DNA from: GCA-002050365 sp038235165
GTDB lineage: Bacteria > Acidobacteriota > Blastocatellia > Pyrinomonadales > Pyrinomonadaceae
Length of the DNA: 64,000 nt
Direction of reading: 5' to 3'
Assembly: GCA_038235165.1 (NCBI GenBank)
Contig: JBBSUG010000006.1
Location: forward strand, 1-64,000
This document shows positions 33,029 to 41,155 of the stretch, piece by piece. The notes under the pieces are model-generated. The model had not been told where the DNA came from. It saw only the letters and a list, made by a program, of their open reading frames with translations, and ran no database searches. The position numbers and the translations under genes were made by a program. Each line of letters begins with the position of its first letter. Position 1 is the stretch's first letter.

Positions 33029-33345
33029 TTCTTTTATTTTCCTCTTTCCTTTTATTCTGTCAGGCACGGGGAAAGAAAAAATGTGCGTCGTTTTTTATGC
33101 TTGCAATAACAATGCCACAGGCAACACTGCTTATCATCCTCATATAAAATCGTGCTAATAACACCACACGTCGGGTTTGATTCAAAAACTTCGCATTGCG
33201 TTGTTACGTTTTCCGTACGCTTTACACGAAAGCGTCGGGCGGATTCCAGATTGCAGATTGCAGATTGCAAATTCCAGATTGAAGGAATTCTCACAAATTC
33301 GTGTTTATTCCGTTCAATTTGGAATCTGCGATCTGTAATTAAATC
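33029..33345. other. Intergenic stretch holding a heptamer palindrome
   Basis: About 315 bp. The right two thirds are the 7-bp-period palindrome listed separately. The left part (33060-33200) holds no recognisable gene; it probably contains the promoter of the small secreted protein. Confidence 0.45.
33243..33341. repeat. Palindrome with 7-bp-period arms (ATTGCAG/ATTCCAG)
   Basis: The left arm (33243-33285) is ATTCCAG, ATTGCAG, ATTGCAG, ATTGCAA, ATTCCAG, ATTGAAG in an exact 7-bp period. The right arm (33311-33341) runs CGTTCAATTTGGAATCTGCG then ATCTGTAATT and is a partial reverse complement. It follows the TlpA lipoprotein stop. The unit is closely related to that at 20378-20442. Confidence 0.75.
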
Positions 33346-33948
33346 TTACTCGTTGATAACCTTGTCCGCCGTCTCCTTGAGTTGGGCGATGACTTTCGGA
33401 CCGCCGCCGGTGAAAACGCCGCGCAGTTTGCCGTCGCGGTCAATCATATAACTCTGGGGGATGCCGTTAAATTTACTGATTCTGAGCAGTTCGCCCATTA
33501 ATTTGGTGTCCGCCCAGCCGAGCGTGTAATTCAAATTCATTTTACCGGCGAAATCTTTGATCTGTTCGGTCGTTTCGTCGTCGGAATTCAAGCCGACGAT
33601 TTCAAAGTTTTGGTCTTTGTATTTGTTCTGTAATTCAATTAATTCGGGCATTTCGGCGCGGCACGGACCGCACCACGTCGCCCATAAATTGAGCAGAACC
33701 ACTTTGCCCTTTTTGTCTTCGACCTTGAAACTACTGCCGTCAATAGTTTTAATCTCCGCCTGTGAAACCGCTGCCGGTGCGGGCGGATAATCATTATTTT
33801 TTGCCGCTGTTTGATTTTTCTCAGTTGACGAAGGAATTTGGTCAGTTTGACCGTTTTCTTTGGTTTGAGTCGTGGTGCAAGCCAAAAAACTTGACATCAC
33901 GATGCTCAAACCGACGAATAAAATTGCACTTTTTATTATATTTTTCAT
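33346..33948 (-). CDS. TlpA family thioredoxin-like lipoprotein
   Basis: The 200-residue protein has a lipoprotein signal ending SSFLAC (Cys about residue 24), then a polar linker, then a thioredoxin fold with the redox site WATWCGPCRAEMPEL. It continues with VGLNSDDETTEQIKDFAGK and the cis-Pro region GIPQSYMIDRDGKLRGVFTG of the TlpA/ResA group. Such proteins reduce disulfides on the outside of the inner membrane, for example in cytochrome c maturation. It starts 9 bp after the FHA-ABC transporter stop, so the two are probably co-transcribed. Its own redox partner is not visible here. Confidence 0.9.
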   Translation of the reverse strand: MKNIIKSAILFVGLSIVMSSFLACTTTQTKENGQTDQIPSSTEKNQTAAKNNDYPPAPAAVSQAEIKTIDGSSFKVEDKKGKVVLLNLWATWCGPCRAEMPELIELQNKYKDQNFEIVGLNSDDETTEQIKDFAGKMNLNYTLGWADTKLMGELLRISKFNGIPQSYMIDRDGKLRGVFTGGGPKVIAQLKETADKVINE

Positions 33949-33957
33949 TAAACCTCT

Positions 33958-36900
33958 CTAACCAATATCCTGCATTCGCAGCAAGATTAACGCCGCGATG
34001 ACCAGTATCCAAAACATTAACATTAAAACAAGCTGATTTAAAATTTCGTTCATCCACGGATGTAGAAAATTTACATAATTGCTCAAATCCTTCGGAATTT
34101 TCACCGCGTCGGCAATGACCGGCGGCGCATCGAGCTTCGGCGCGGCGGGGTCTGTCCCGCTGCTCAAATCAGTTTTGAAAGTATCCAGTTTTTTCTCCGC
34201 ATCTTCTTTGTAATTACCCAAATCGCTTTTTGCGTCCGTGATTATCTTATCATTTTCCGATTCGACATACTTGTAAAGTCCTTTGCCGTTCGTCGCGCCG
34301 TTCGGGTTTGCCCCTTCTTCTTCTAAAGTGTCGAGCGTCGAATAGCGTTTCATCGTGTCGAACGACCACGCGGCGGGCATTATCAAACCCGCTGCTTTAT
34401 TAATACCGGAAGGCACGCCGACTAATCCCGAAAACAAAATTTGCGGAATTAAAATCAGCGGCACGATGCTCGTCGCCAGCTCTGAAGTTTTCACGACGGC
34501 GGAAATCAGCAGACCGAGCGCGATGCCGACGGCGGCGGTCAGCAGCATCGTCCAGAATTGCGGAACGCCGAGAAATTCTCCCGGCATCGGCATCAATCCG
34601 GTCAAATCTAAAAATTTCAGCGGCACGAATAAAAATAAACACTGAATGCCGACGATCACGCCGAGAACGAAAACTTTTGAAAAAAGATACGGCACGAGAC
34701 CGAGATTGACCATTCGTTCACGCTTGTAAATCGGGCGTTCGCGGATAATTTCCCGCGCCGAAATGCTCGTCCCGAACCAGACCGACACGAGCGATAAAAT
34801 AAAATAGACGAAATCACGCGGCTGATTTTCGCCCATCACAAAATAGGTCAAAACGGCGATGATCGGAGCCTGCGCGAACAAAATAAACAAATTGAGTTTG
34901 TCGCGCAGCAACACACCGGCGTAACGTCTCGAAAGCGTTGCCCACTGCCGGACTGAACCGAACAGACCCAGCCGATTACTTTTTTTGACGGTGCGCGACG
35001 GAACTTTGCCGAGTTCTTTGAGCGGTTCGGCGACATTGCGGCGATACTGCGGCGTGTTTGTAAATTTGTTTTTCCACTGTTTGGCGACCTGTTCGGTGAT
35101 TTGCTGACGACTGCTGCCGCCGTTTTGCCTCAGCTTTTGCTCAATCGGTTCTTCGAGTTTGTCGTATAAATCTTTGAAACTCGCCGCGTTCAAATGCGCC
35201 AACGCTTCGTCCGGTTTGCCGTAAAACGCCAGTTTCCCGCGCATCAGCACGACGATTTTGTCAAAGAGTTTGACGTTTTCCATCGCGTGGGTCGTTAAAA
35301 TGACCGTTCTGCCCGATTCGGCGATCTGCCGGAACAGTTTCATTATTTTCTCTTCGGTCGCCGGGTCTAAACCGGAAGTCGGTTCGTCGAGAAAAATGAC
35401 GGACGGTTTTGTAATCAGTTCGACGGCGATGGAAACGCGCTTGCGCTGACCGCCGGAAAGTTCCTTGATCGGCACGTCGCGCCGTTCGGAAAGTCCGGTG
35501 ACGTCCAAAACCTCGTCAATGATCTGCTCTGTTTCAGCCGCCGAAATATCACTCGAAAGACGCAGTTTAGCGACGTAGTAAAGCGTTTTATAGACGGTCA
35601 ACTCGCGGTGAATAATATCGTCCTGCGGCACGTAGCCGATGGATTGTTTGAGCGAGTCGAGATGCTGATAAAGGTCGAGATTATTTATCAAAACGCTGCC
35701 GCTCGAAGCCGGACGCATCCCGTTCATCGCGTCCATCAGCGTAGATTTGCCAGCGCCGGACGGACCGAGCAACCCGATAAATTCGTTCGGCTGAATTGAC
35801 AGCGAGACACTATCGAGCAGCCGAATCTTCCCGCCGCCCGCCCGGTTTTTGACCTCTTTGGTGATATTGACCGCATCAATCCGCGTTTTCGAGCGCGTGT
35901 CGAAAACTCCGACGTTTCCGGCTTCGTCAACTTTAATTAGAAACGAACCGATTTGCACCGCGTCCTGCGGCGCAATGTTTTGGCGCGTCGCTCGTTCGCC
36001 GTTGACGTAAACGCCATTAGTCGAATTGAGGTCTTCAATAAAAATTCCCGAGTTCGTTTGCAGCAGGCGGGCGTGGCGATTGGAAATTTGCAAACCGTCA
36101 ATTTTAATGTCGCTTCCGTCGGCGCGTCCGATAATCAATTCGCGTTTGCCGCCAAACGTCAGCGACATCAGAAGCTGCGGCTGGGCTGACTGCGCTCTCG
36201 GGCTTTTCTGCGAGATTGAACCGGCATTAAACGCGATGGTCTGCGAACCAATTGGCTGCGCGGGCAAATCGGCGAGCTGCCCGATGGCGATTGAACGCTG
36301 TCCGGCGAGGCTTGCCCCTTTCGGCGCATTAATCGAAGGGGCGACGAAACGAAGAACGGGTCCGCCCAAACCGAGTTGAATTTTGTCGTCGTGATACAGC
36401 GGAGTCGGTGTGGAAATACGCTGTTCGTTGACGAGTGTGCCGTTGAAACTGCCGTTATCGTTGAGCGTAAAGCCGCCGTTCTGCCGCCGAATTTCCGCGT
36501 GGCGGCGCGAAACCATCACGGCGTTTGATTCAAAAATGACATCGCCGCCCGGATCGCGTCCTAAAATTGTGATGTCCTTGCTGATCGGAAAGGGAACTGA
36601 CGACGAACCGCCGCTGATAAATTCGAGTTGTGCGTTTGCCGAAATCGGCATCTGACTGCTTAATTTCGGTACTGTTTGCGGAGGCGCGTTAAATGGTGTG
36701 TTAATCGGTTCGCTAACATCGCGGCTGACTGGATTGAGCGACTGACTTTGAAACGGATTAACTGCCGGTACAGACGGCGTATTGGCGTTCATTTCAAACC
36801 AAATCACGCGCAGCACCGGACCGTTTTCGCCGAACTGTAAACTGCTGCCGACGCTGAACGGCTGCGGCGCGGCGATTTTCTCTCCGTCAATAAAAGTGCC

Positions 36901-37104
36901 GAAACTCGAATTCAAATCGTGCAGAAACCATTGCCCGCCGCGCCACTGCAATTCGGCGTGGCGGCGCGAAACCATCGGATACCGGACGTTTTCAAAAATT
37001 ATCTGGCACTCTTTTTGGTCGCGCCCGATGCGAATGACCGGCTGGTTAAAGGATTTTTCGGGCAGTTGTTTGCCGCCGCTTTCTTCTGCTAAGACGATTT
37101 TCAT
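33958..37104 (-). CDS. ABC transporter fused to three FHA domains
   Basis: This 1048-residue protein has three FHA domains at about residues 1-100, 160-260 and 310-400, each with the phosphothreonine-binding SRRHAE or SNRHAR sequence. An ABC ATPase follows (about 410-640) with Walker A GPSGAGKST, signature LSGGQRKR and Walker B VIFLDEPTSGLD, and an ABCG-like ABC-2 membrane domain with six segments at about 725-1048. The order ATPase then membrane domain is that of ABCG half-transporters. FHA domains read phosphothreonine, so its activity is probably steered by Ser/Thr kinases; an active one and a pseudokinase lie upstream on the same strand. A soluble loop (about 925-1020) lies before the last hydrophobic segment. 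The substrate is unknown. Confidence 0.93.
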   Translation of the reverse strand: MKIVLAEESGGKQLPEKSFNQPVIRIGRDQKECQIIFENVRYPMVSRRHAELQWRGGQWFLHDLNSSFGTFIDGEKIAAPQPFSVGSSLQFGENGPVLRVIWFEMNANTPSVPAVNPFQSQSLNPVSRDVSEPINTPFNAPPQTVPKLSSQMPISANAQLEFISGGSSSVPFPISKDITILGRDPGGDVIFESNAVMVSRRHAEIRRQNGGFTLNDNGSFNGTLVNEQRISTPTPLYHDDKIQLGLGGPVLRFVAPSINAPKGASLAGQRSIAIGQLADLPAQPIGSQTIAFNAGSISQKSPRAQSAQPQLLMSLTFGGKRELIIGRADGSDIKIDGLQISNRHARLLQTNSGIFIEDLNSTNGVYVNGERATRQNIAPQDAVQIGSFLIKVDEAGNVGVFDTRSKTRIDAVNITKEVKNRAGGGKIRLLDSVSLSIQPNEFIGLLGPSGAGKSTLMDAMNGMRPASSGSVLINNLDLYQHLDSLKQSIGYVPQDDIIHRELTVYKTLYYVAKLRLSSDISAAETEQIIDEVLDVTGLSERRDVPIKELSGGQRKRVSIAVELITKPSVIFLDEPTSGLDPATEEKIMKLFRQIAESGRTVILTTHAMENVKLFDKIVVLMRGKLAFYGKPDEALAHLNAASFKDLYDKLEEPIEQKLRQNGGSSRQQITEQVAKQWKNKFTNTPQYRRNVAEPLKELGKVPSRTVKKSNRLGLFGSVRQWATLSRRYAGVLLRDKLNLFILFAQAPIIAVLTYFVMGENQPRDFVYFILSLVSVWFGTSISAREIIRERPIYKRERMVNLGLVPYLFSKVFVLGVIVGIQCLFLFVPLKFLDLTGLMPMPGEFLGVPQFWTMLLTAAVGIALGLLISAVVKTSELATSIVPLILIPQILFSGLVGVPSGINKAAGLIMPAAWSFDTMKRYSTLDTLEEEGANPNGATNGKGLYKYVESENDKIITDAKSDLGNYKEDAEKKLDTFKTDLSSGTDPAAPKLDAPPVIADAVKIPKDLSNYVNFLHPWMNEILNQLVLMLMFWILVIAALILLRMQDIG

Positions 37105-37236
37105 TGAAATTGGTATTTAATTTCCGGTAGTCAGCACTTAGTGTTTGGTATGTCAATCAAATCACGAACTTGAAACCTTGAACCTGAAACCAAATACTCC
37201 TCTTTTGCTACAACTTTAGCTCAATAAGACGAAAAC

Positions 37237-37274
37237 AAAAAGCGTCAGGAAAATTTTAACCCAACGCTTTTTTT
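37237..37274 (-). terminator. Intrinsic terminator after the pseudokinase gene
   Basis: AAAAAGCGT (37237-37245) pairs with ACGCTTTTT (from 37264) around a long loop. On the minus strand the stem ends in ACGCTTTTTGTTTTCG. It lies between the pseudokinase stop (37295) and the FHA-ABC start (37104), so the transporter probably has its own promoter. Confidence 0.65.
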
Positions 37275-37294
37275 TGCAAAAATTCCTGGTAATT

Positions 37295-39616
37295 CTAAAA
37301 GTTTTGATTCGGCTCGAAACTTTCTAACACTGAGGAAAGTTCTCCTTTAACACCAACGTCTTCCACGCTTTTGACATCCGGTGATAGGGAAGATGCGAGC
37401 ATCGTAATGACGTAGCCGTTTTTCATTCCCGGGCGCGATGTGGGGATGAACAACCGTCTGACCCAAATTTCTATATCCTCGCCTTTGGCAGTTTTGCCGC
37501 CGCCTTTGAAAGTGACTTCATAAGCCAACCAGCCGTTATTAACTGTTTTTTTGCCTTCGGAAACCATTTCGTAGTTGGGTATAAGTTTGCCCACCGTTGC
37601 GTTTGTCTCTTTGACGAGTGCCGGAAACAGCTTTGTGTCCTCCTTAAAAGTTCCTTTGCTGTCATAGTAACTGACCAAAAACTGCTCAATCGGCGAGCCG
37701 GTGGCGGCAGTTTTTGAAACGTCTATAAATTTACCCGCCGCCTCGTTTTGTTTCCAGTCTTTCGGATAATAAAGCGAAAACCCGAGAAAATTCTTCGCCA
37801 GATCGCCCTTCATTATATCTTTACTGTTTTGATAGTAAACAGTATTCGGCGGTCGGGGAACAGTGCGCGGCGGCGGCGGGACTTCGATGTCCTCGGTCAG
37901 CGGGGCTGCCGGCACGGAATTGACGCTGTTTTGATCTTCGGTCGGAAAAACGGATTCTTTCGGTATTTCCACTGCCATTTGAGATTCCGGCGGACTATTT
38001 AACAGATGTGACCACAACCCCCAAATTCCGGCTGCTAGCAGTAAAATTCCTAAAACCGGCAACACGACAAAACTCCAATTAAAGATTTTCTTATGATCCG
38101 GTGAACGCTTTTCCCAAGCGAGTTGATTATTTTCTTCGTCTTTTACTTCCTTTGCAGCAGTTTCAGTTTCAGCTTCGAGTGCAGCAGTTTCAGTTTCAGC
38201 TTCGAGAAAATTGTCGGAAGCGGTCAAATAAGAGACTGCGCTCGTTCTTTCCGGTTCCAATATTTTTACTTCCGATTGCACCGACGGCAGCGAGGACATC
38301 GGAATTGTGTATTCAGCGTTTTCTTTTTCAAGAATACCGATTTCATCATCGGTTTTTTCGAATTCGGGTGACAATTCGGTTTTTAGCGCATTTACTAACG
38401 CCTCGCCGAAATCCCGCGCTTTCGGGTAGCGGTCGGACGGTTTGAAAGTCAAACCCCGCTCTAAAACGCGGTCAACCGCAACCGGCAAATCCACTCGTAA
38501 ATTCGTCAGGCGCAAATTTAGTCCGGCAGTCTGCTCGTCAATCAAATCGGCAGTCGTCGCGCCGTTGAACGGGAGTCGTCCGGTCAGCATTTGAAACGTG
38601 ATAGCCGCTAGCGCGTAAATATCGCTGGCGTAATTTGCCAGTTTACCCTGAAGTTGTTCGGGGGCTTGGTAAGCAATGTTTTCTTGTTTGAAACTGTTTT
38701 TTGAAATGCCGAAATTGGTCAGTTTAACCTGTTCGTTACCGACTTCGGAGACCGTCAAAATAATGTTTTCGGGACTCAGACTGCGATGCAGTACACCGTT
38801 TTGATGCGCCGAATTTAGAGCGTCGGCGATTTGATTAACGATGCGGGCTGTCCGCAGTGCGTTGACCTGTTTTGTTTTCTTCAGCAATGCGGCAATTGAT
38901 TCGCCGTCCGCGTATTCACTGATAATAAAGGGTTTGCCTTCGAGAAGTTCACCGGAATCCAAAATTCGCGCGATGTTCGGGTGATTAATCAACGACAGCG
39001 AAACTCTTTCTTCGGCAAAGATTTTGTTGGTAAAGCGGTCGCTTTCATCTTCATCCGTCAATACCTGCACGATTACTTTTTTGCCCGCTCCGAGTTTATC
39101 CTCCGCCGTATAACTTATCGTCGTTTCGTCCTGTTCAAACAGTTCGATAATTTGATAGCGACCTTTGACAGTTTGTCCGATTAAGACTTTCGGGTTGTCC
39201 GGGGTCAAGGCAAGTCTTCCGGTCGGATTCGTTTTGCGGTCGCCGAGACGTGCCTGACTCGCCGGAACATCGTTCTGTTTGATGATGCGCGGAAGCGGCT
39301 TTTGGGTTCGAGGTTTTGGTTCGACGGAATGTTCGAGTCCGACGATGTTTTCAAAAGTGTTTTTGGCGACAGTCGGCTGTCCGCCGGAACGCACTGACTG
39401 CGCTGATTCAACCCGCACAAATTTTGGAACGGTTGAAATTTGTTCGTCATTTTCACTGCGCGGGACGGCTCTGCCCAACAAATTAGTGAAAACGCCGTTG
39501 GATTGGTTGACGGATTTCCCCGAAGATGGTGCCGGAAGAAGTCTGCCGCCGTCGTTCGAGCAAAACCGCTGCGCTCCTTCATCGTAAGTTTGCTGACATT
39601 TAGGACAATAGAACAT
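37295..39616 (-). CDS. Membrane pseudokinase with N-terminal zinc ribbon
   Basis: The ATG at 39616 starts directly with a zinc ribbon (FYCPKCQQTYDEG...FCSNDG, residues 2-23). Residues about 154-430 have the Ser/Thr kinase fold, with the APE motif as YQAPEQL and the SDIYALAAITFQMLTGRLPF helix. The catalytic residues are lost: the beta-3 Lys is Gln184 (VIVQVL), HRD is HRS (277-279), the following Lys is Ser281, DFG is NFG (301-303), and the glycine-rich loop has no glycines. So it should not phosphorylate. A membrane segment (VVLPVLGILLLAAGIWGLW) and an extracellular domain of about 200 residues follow (YYQNSKDIMKGDLAKNFLGF). It is the third gene after an active kinase and a TPR gene, and may act as a scaffold or regulator. 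Confidence 0.88.
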   Translation of the reverse strand: MFYCPKCQQTYDEGAQRFCSNDGGRLLPAPSSGKSVNQSNGVFTNLLGRAVPRSENDEQISTVPKFVRVESAQSVRSGGQPTVAKNTFENIVGLEHSVEPKPRTQKPLPRIIKQNDVPASQARLGDRKTNPTGRLALTPDNPKVLIGQTVKGRYQIIELFEQDETTISYTAEDKLGAGKKVIVQVLTDEDESDRFTNKIFAEERVSLSLINHPNIARILDSGELLEGKPFIISEYADGESIAALLKKTKQVNALRTARIVNQIADALNSAHQNGVLHRSLSPENIILTVSEVGNEQVKLTNFGISKNSFKQENIAYQAPEQLQGKLANYASDIYALAAITFQMLTGRLPFNGATTADLIDEQTAGLNLRLTNLRVDLPVAVDRVLERGLTFKPSDRYPKARDFGEALVNALKTELSPEFEKTDDEIGILEKENAEYTIPMSSLPSVQSEVKILEPERTSAVSYLTASDNFLEAETETAALEAETETAAKEVKDEENNQLAWEKRSPDHKKIFNWSFVVLPVLGILLLAAGIWGLWSHLLNSPPESQMAVEIPKESVFPTEDQNSVNSVPAAPLTEDIEVPPPPRTVPRPPNTVYYQNSKDIMKGDLAKNFLGFSLYYPKDWKQNEAAGKFIDVSKTAATGSPIEQFLVSYYDSKGTFKEDTKLFPALVKETNATVGKLIPNYEMVSEGKKTVNNGWLAYEVTFKGGGKTAKGEDIEIWVRRLFIPTSRPGMKNGYVITMLASSLSPDVKSVEDVGVKGELSSVLESFEPNQNF

Positions 39617-39702
39617 TGTTTTTATTTTATGCTTCTGTTGATAAGCGGCATTTTTAAGATTGGACTTCAAAAACTATCTAAAAATTAACTTTTGCGGAAC
39701 CT

Positions 39703-41139
39703 CTAACTCTCTTGAGCCTTTGCCAATTTAGCCGCCAAACCTTCTTTTTTCGCGTTGAGCGTCGCTGATCGTTGATAGGCGCGAACGGCATCTTTATTTT
39801 TGCTGTTCTTCAGATAACCGTCGCCAACGGCTTCAAACTGTTCCGCCAGCCGGTTTTTTTCGTTCTGGGAAACCATCATCAATGCTTTGAGCAGATATTT
39901 TTCCGCGTCGTCAAACTGTTCGCGCCGCAGCGACAGCGATCCCAGCAGCGAATACGAAACGAAACTGTTCGGGCTGACCTGTGCGCTTTTTTTCAAAACT
40001 TTTTCGGCTTCGTCGTAATTGCCGCGCGTCGTCAGGGCGCGTCCGAGCAAGTAGAGCGCGGTCGGGTTTTTCGGGTCGTCGCGCAGGGCGGAGCGCAAAA
40101 GCTGTTCCGATTCGAGGTATTTTTGCTGTGACTGCATCACGTCGGCGACGAGAATCATCGTCGGCACATCAACGGAAAGCTGAATGGCGGTGCGGTAGGC
40201 GACGGAAGATTCATTGGTGAAACCCTTGCGCCGCAGAAGTCTGCCGAGATGGGCGTATGCCAAAGCAAAATTCGGGTCAATTTGAATCGCTTTTTGGTAA
40301 GCGTTCTGCGTTTCGTCGCCGATTTTACCCTGTAATTCGAGCGCGACTCCTAATTGGTCGTCAGCGACGGCGTTTTCACCGTCGAGTTTAATTGCCTGCC
40401 GCGCCAGTTTTTCCGCTTCCTCATACCGGCTGCCTAAATCAGTTCCGATGATCGGCTGGGTCAGCACGAAACTCAGCGCAATATACGATTCCGACGCGTT
40501 CGGTTCAAATTCGATTGCCGTCCGGTAGGCACGTTCGGCTTCTTCCCAACGCTGCTGGTCGCTGAATAAATTGCCCAATCCGTAGATCGCCCGTGCATCT
40601 TTCGCCTGCAAACTCTGAGCGCGGAGATAGGCGGCTTCGGCTTTGTTATATTCGCGTTCGTCCCGCGCCATATTTCCTTCGGCGATGGATTGTTCAAATA
40701 ATTCGTTGATTTCGTTTTTTGACGGCGGGAAAGCCGGTTGTTCGGTTTTAACGGGAATTATTCTTTCAACTTTCGGTGGGTTCGGCGATGTTTTTTGTCC
40801 GACTGTAATGATAACAGCATCATTACTCGGCAGTCTTTTTTTCGGGGCGGCGTTCGCTTCATTTTCTCTCGTGCCGGTATTTTTTGCAGTTTTCTTTTTC
40901 GGGTCTGTTGTTTTAGAGGTGTTATCGGCGGCTTTCGATTTTGATTTTGAAACGGGTTTTCTCGAAACTTCCGGTTTCGGCGCGGTTTTTTTGGCAGTAG
41001 TTTTCGGAGTCGCCTTTTTCGAACTCGACGGATTAAAAAGTGTGTTGCTGCTGCCCAAATCCTGTCCGAAGCCGTCGCCCGCCGCCAGCAGGAACAAAGC
41101 TAAAACTAATCCGTATTGATAAACTTTCAGATGTTTCAT
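39703..41139 (-). CDS. Secreted TPR-repeat protein
   Basis: The 478-residue protein starts with a signal peptide (MKHLKVYQYGLVLALFLLAA, cleavage near FGQD). A low-complexity Lys/Ser/Thr/Pro-rich region follows (about 28-130), then about nine tetratricopeptide repeats (about 150-470), for example YNKAEAAYLRAQSLQAKDAR and RWEEAERAYRTAIEFEPNAS. TPR arrays bind protein partners. It is sandwiched between an active kinase (16 bp) and a pseudokinase (86 bp) with extracellular domains, so it may form a periplasmic complex with them; that is inference. Confidence 0.88.
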   Translation of the reverse strand: MKHLKVYQYGLVLALFLLAAGDGFGQDLGSSNTLFNPSSSKKATPKTTAKKTAPKPEVSRKPVSKSKSKAADNTSKTTDPKKKTAKNTGTRENEANAAPKKRLPSNDAVIITVGQKTSPNPPKVERIIPVKTEQPAFPPSKNEINELFEQSIAEGNMARDEREYNKAEAAYLRAQSLQAKDARAIYGLGNLFSDQQRWEEAERAYRTAIEFEPNASESYIALSFVLTQPIIGTDLGSRYEEAEKLARQAIKLDGENAVADDQLGVALELQGKIGDETQNAYQKAIQIDPNFALAYAHLGRLLRRKGFTNESSVAYRTAIQLSVDVPTMILVADVMQSQQKYLESEQLLRSALRDDPKNPTALYLLGRALTTRGNYDEAEKVLKKSAQVSPNSFVSYSLLGSLSLRREQFDDAEKYLLKALMMVSQNEKNRLAEQFEAVGDGYLKNSKNKDAVRAYQRSATLNAKKEGLAAKLAKAQES

Positions 41140-41155
41140 TATAAATATGTAAAAC

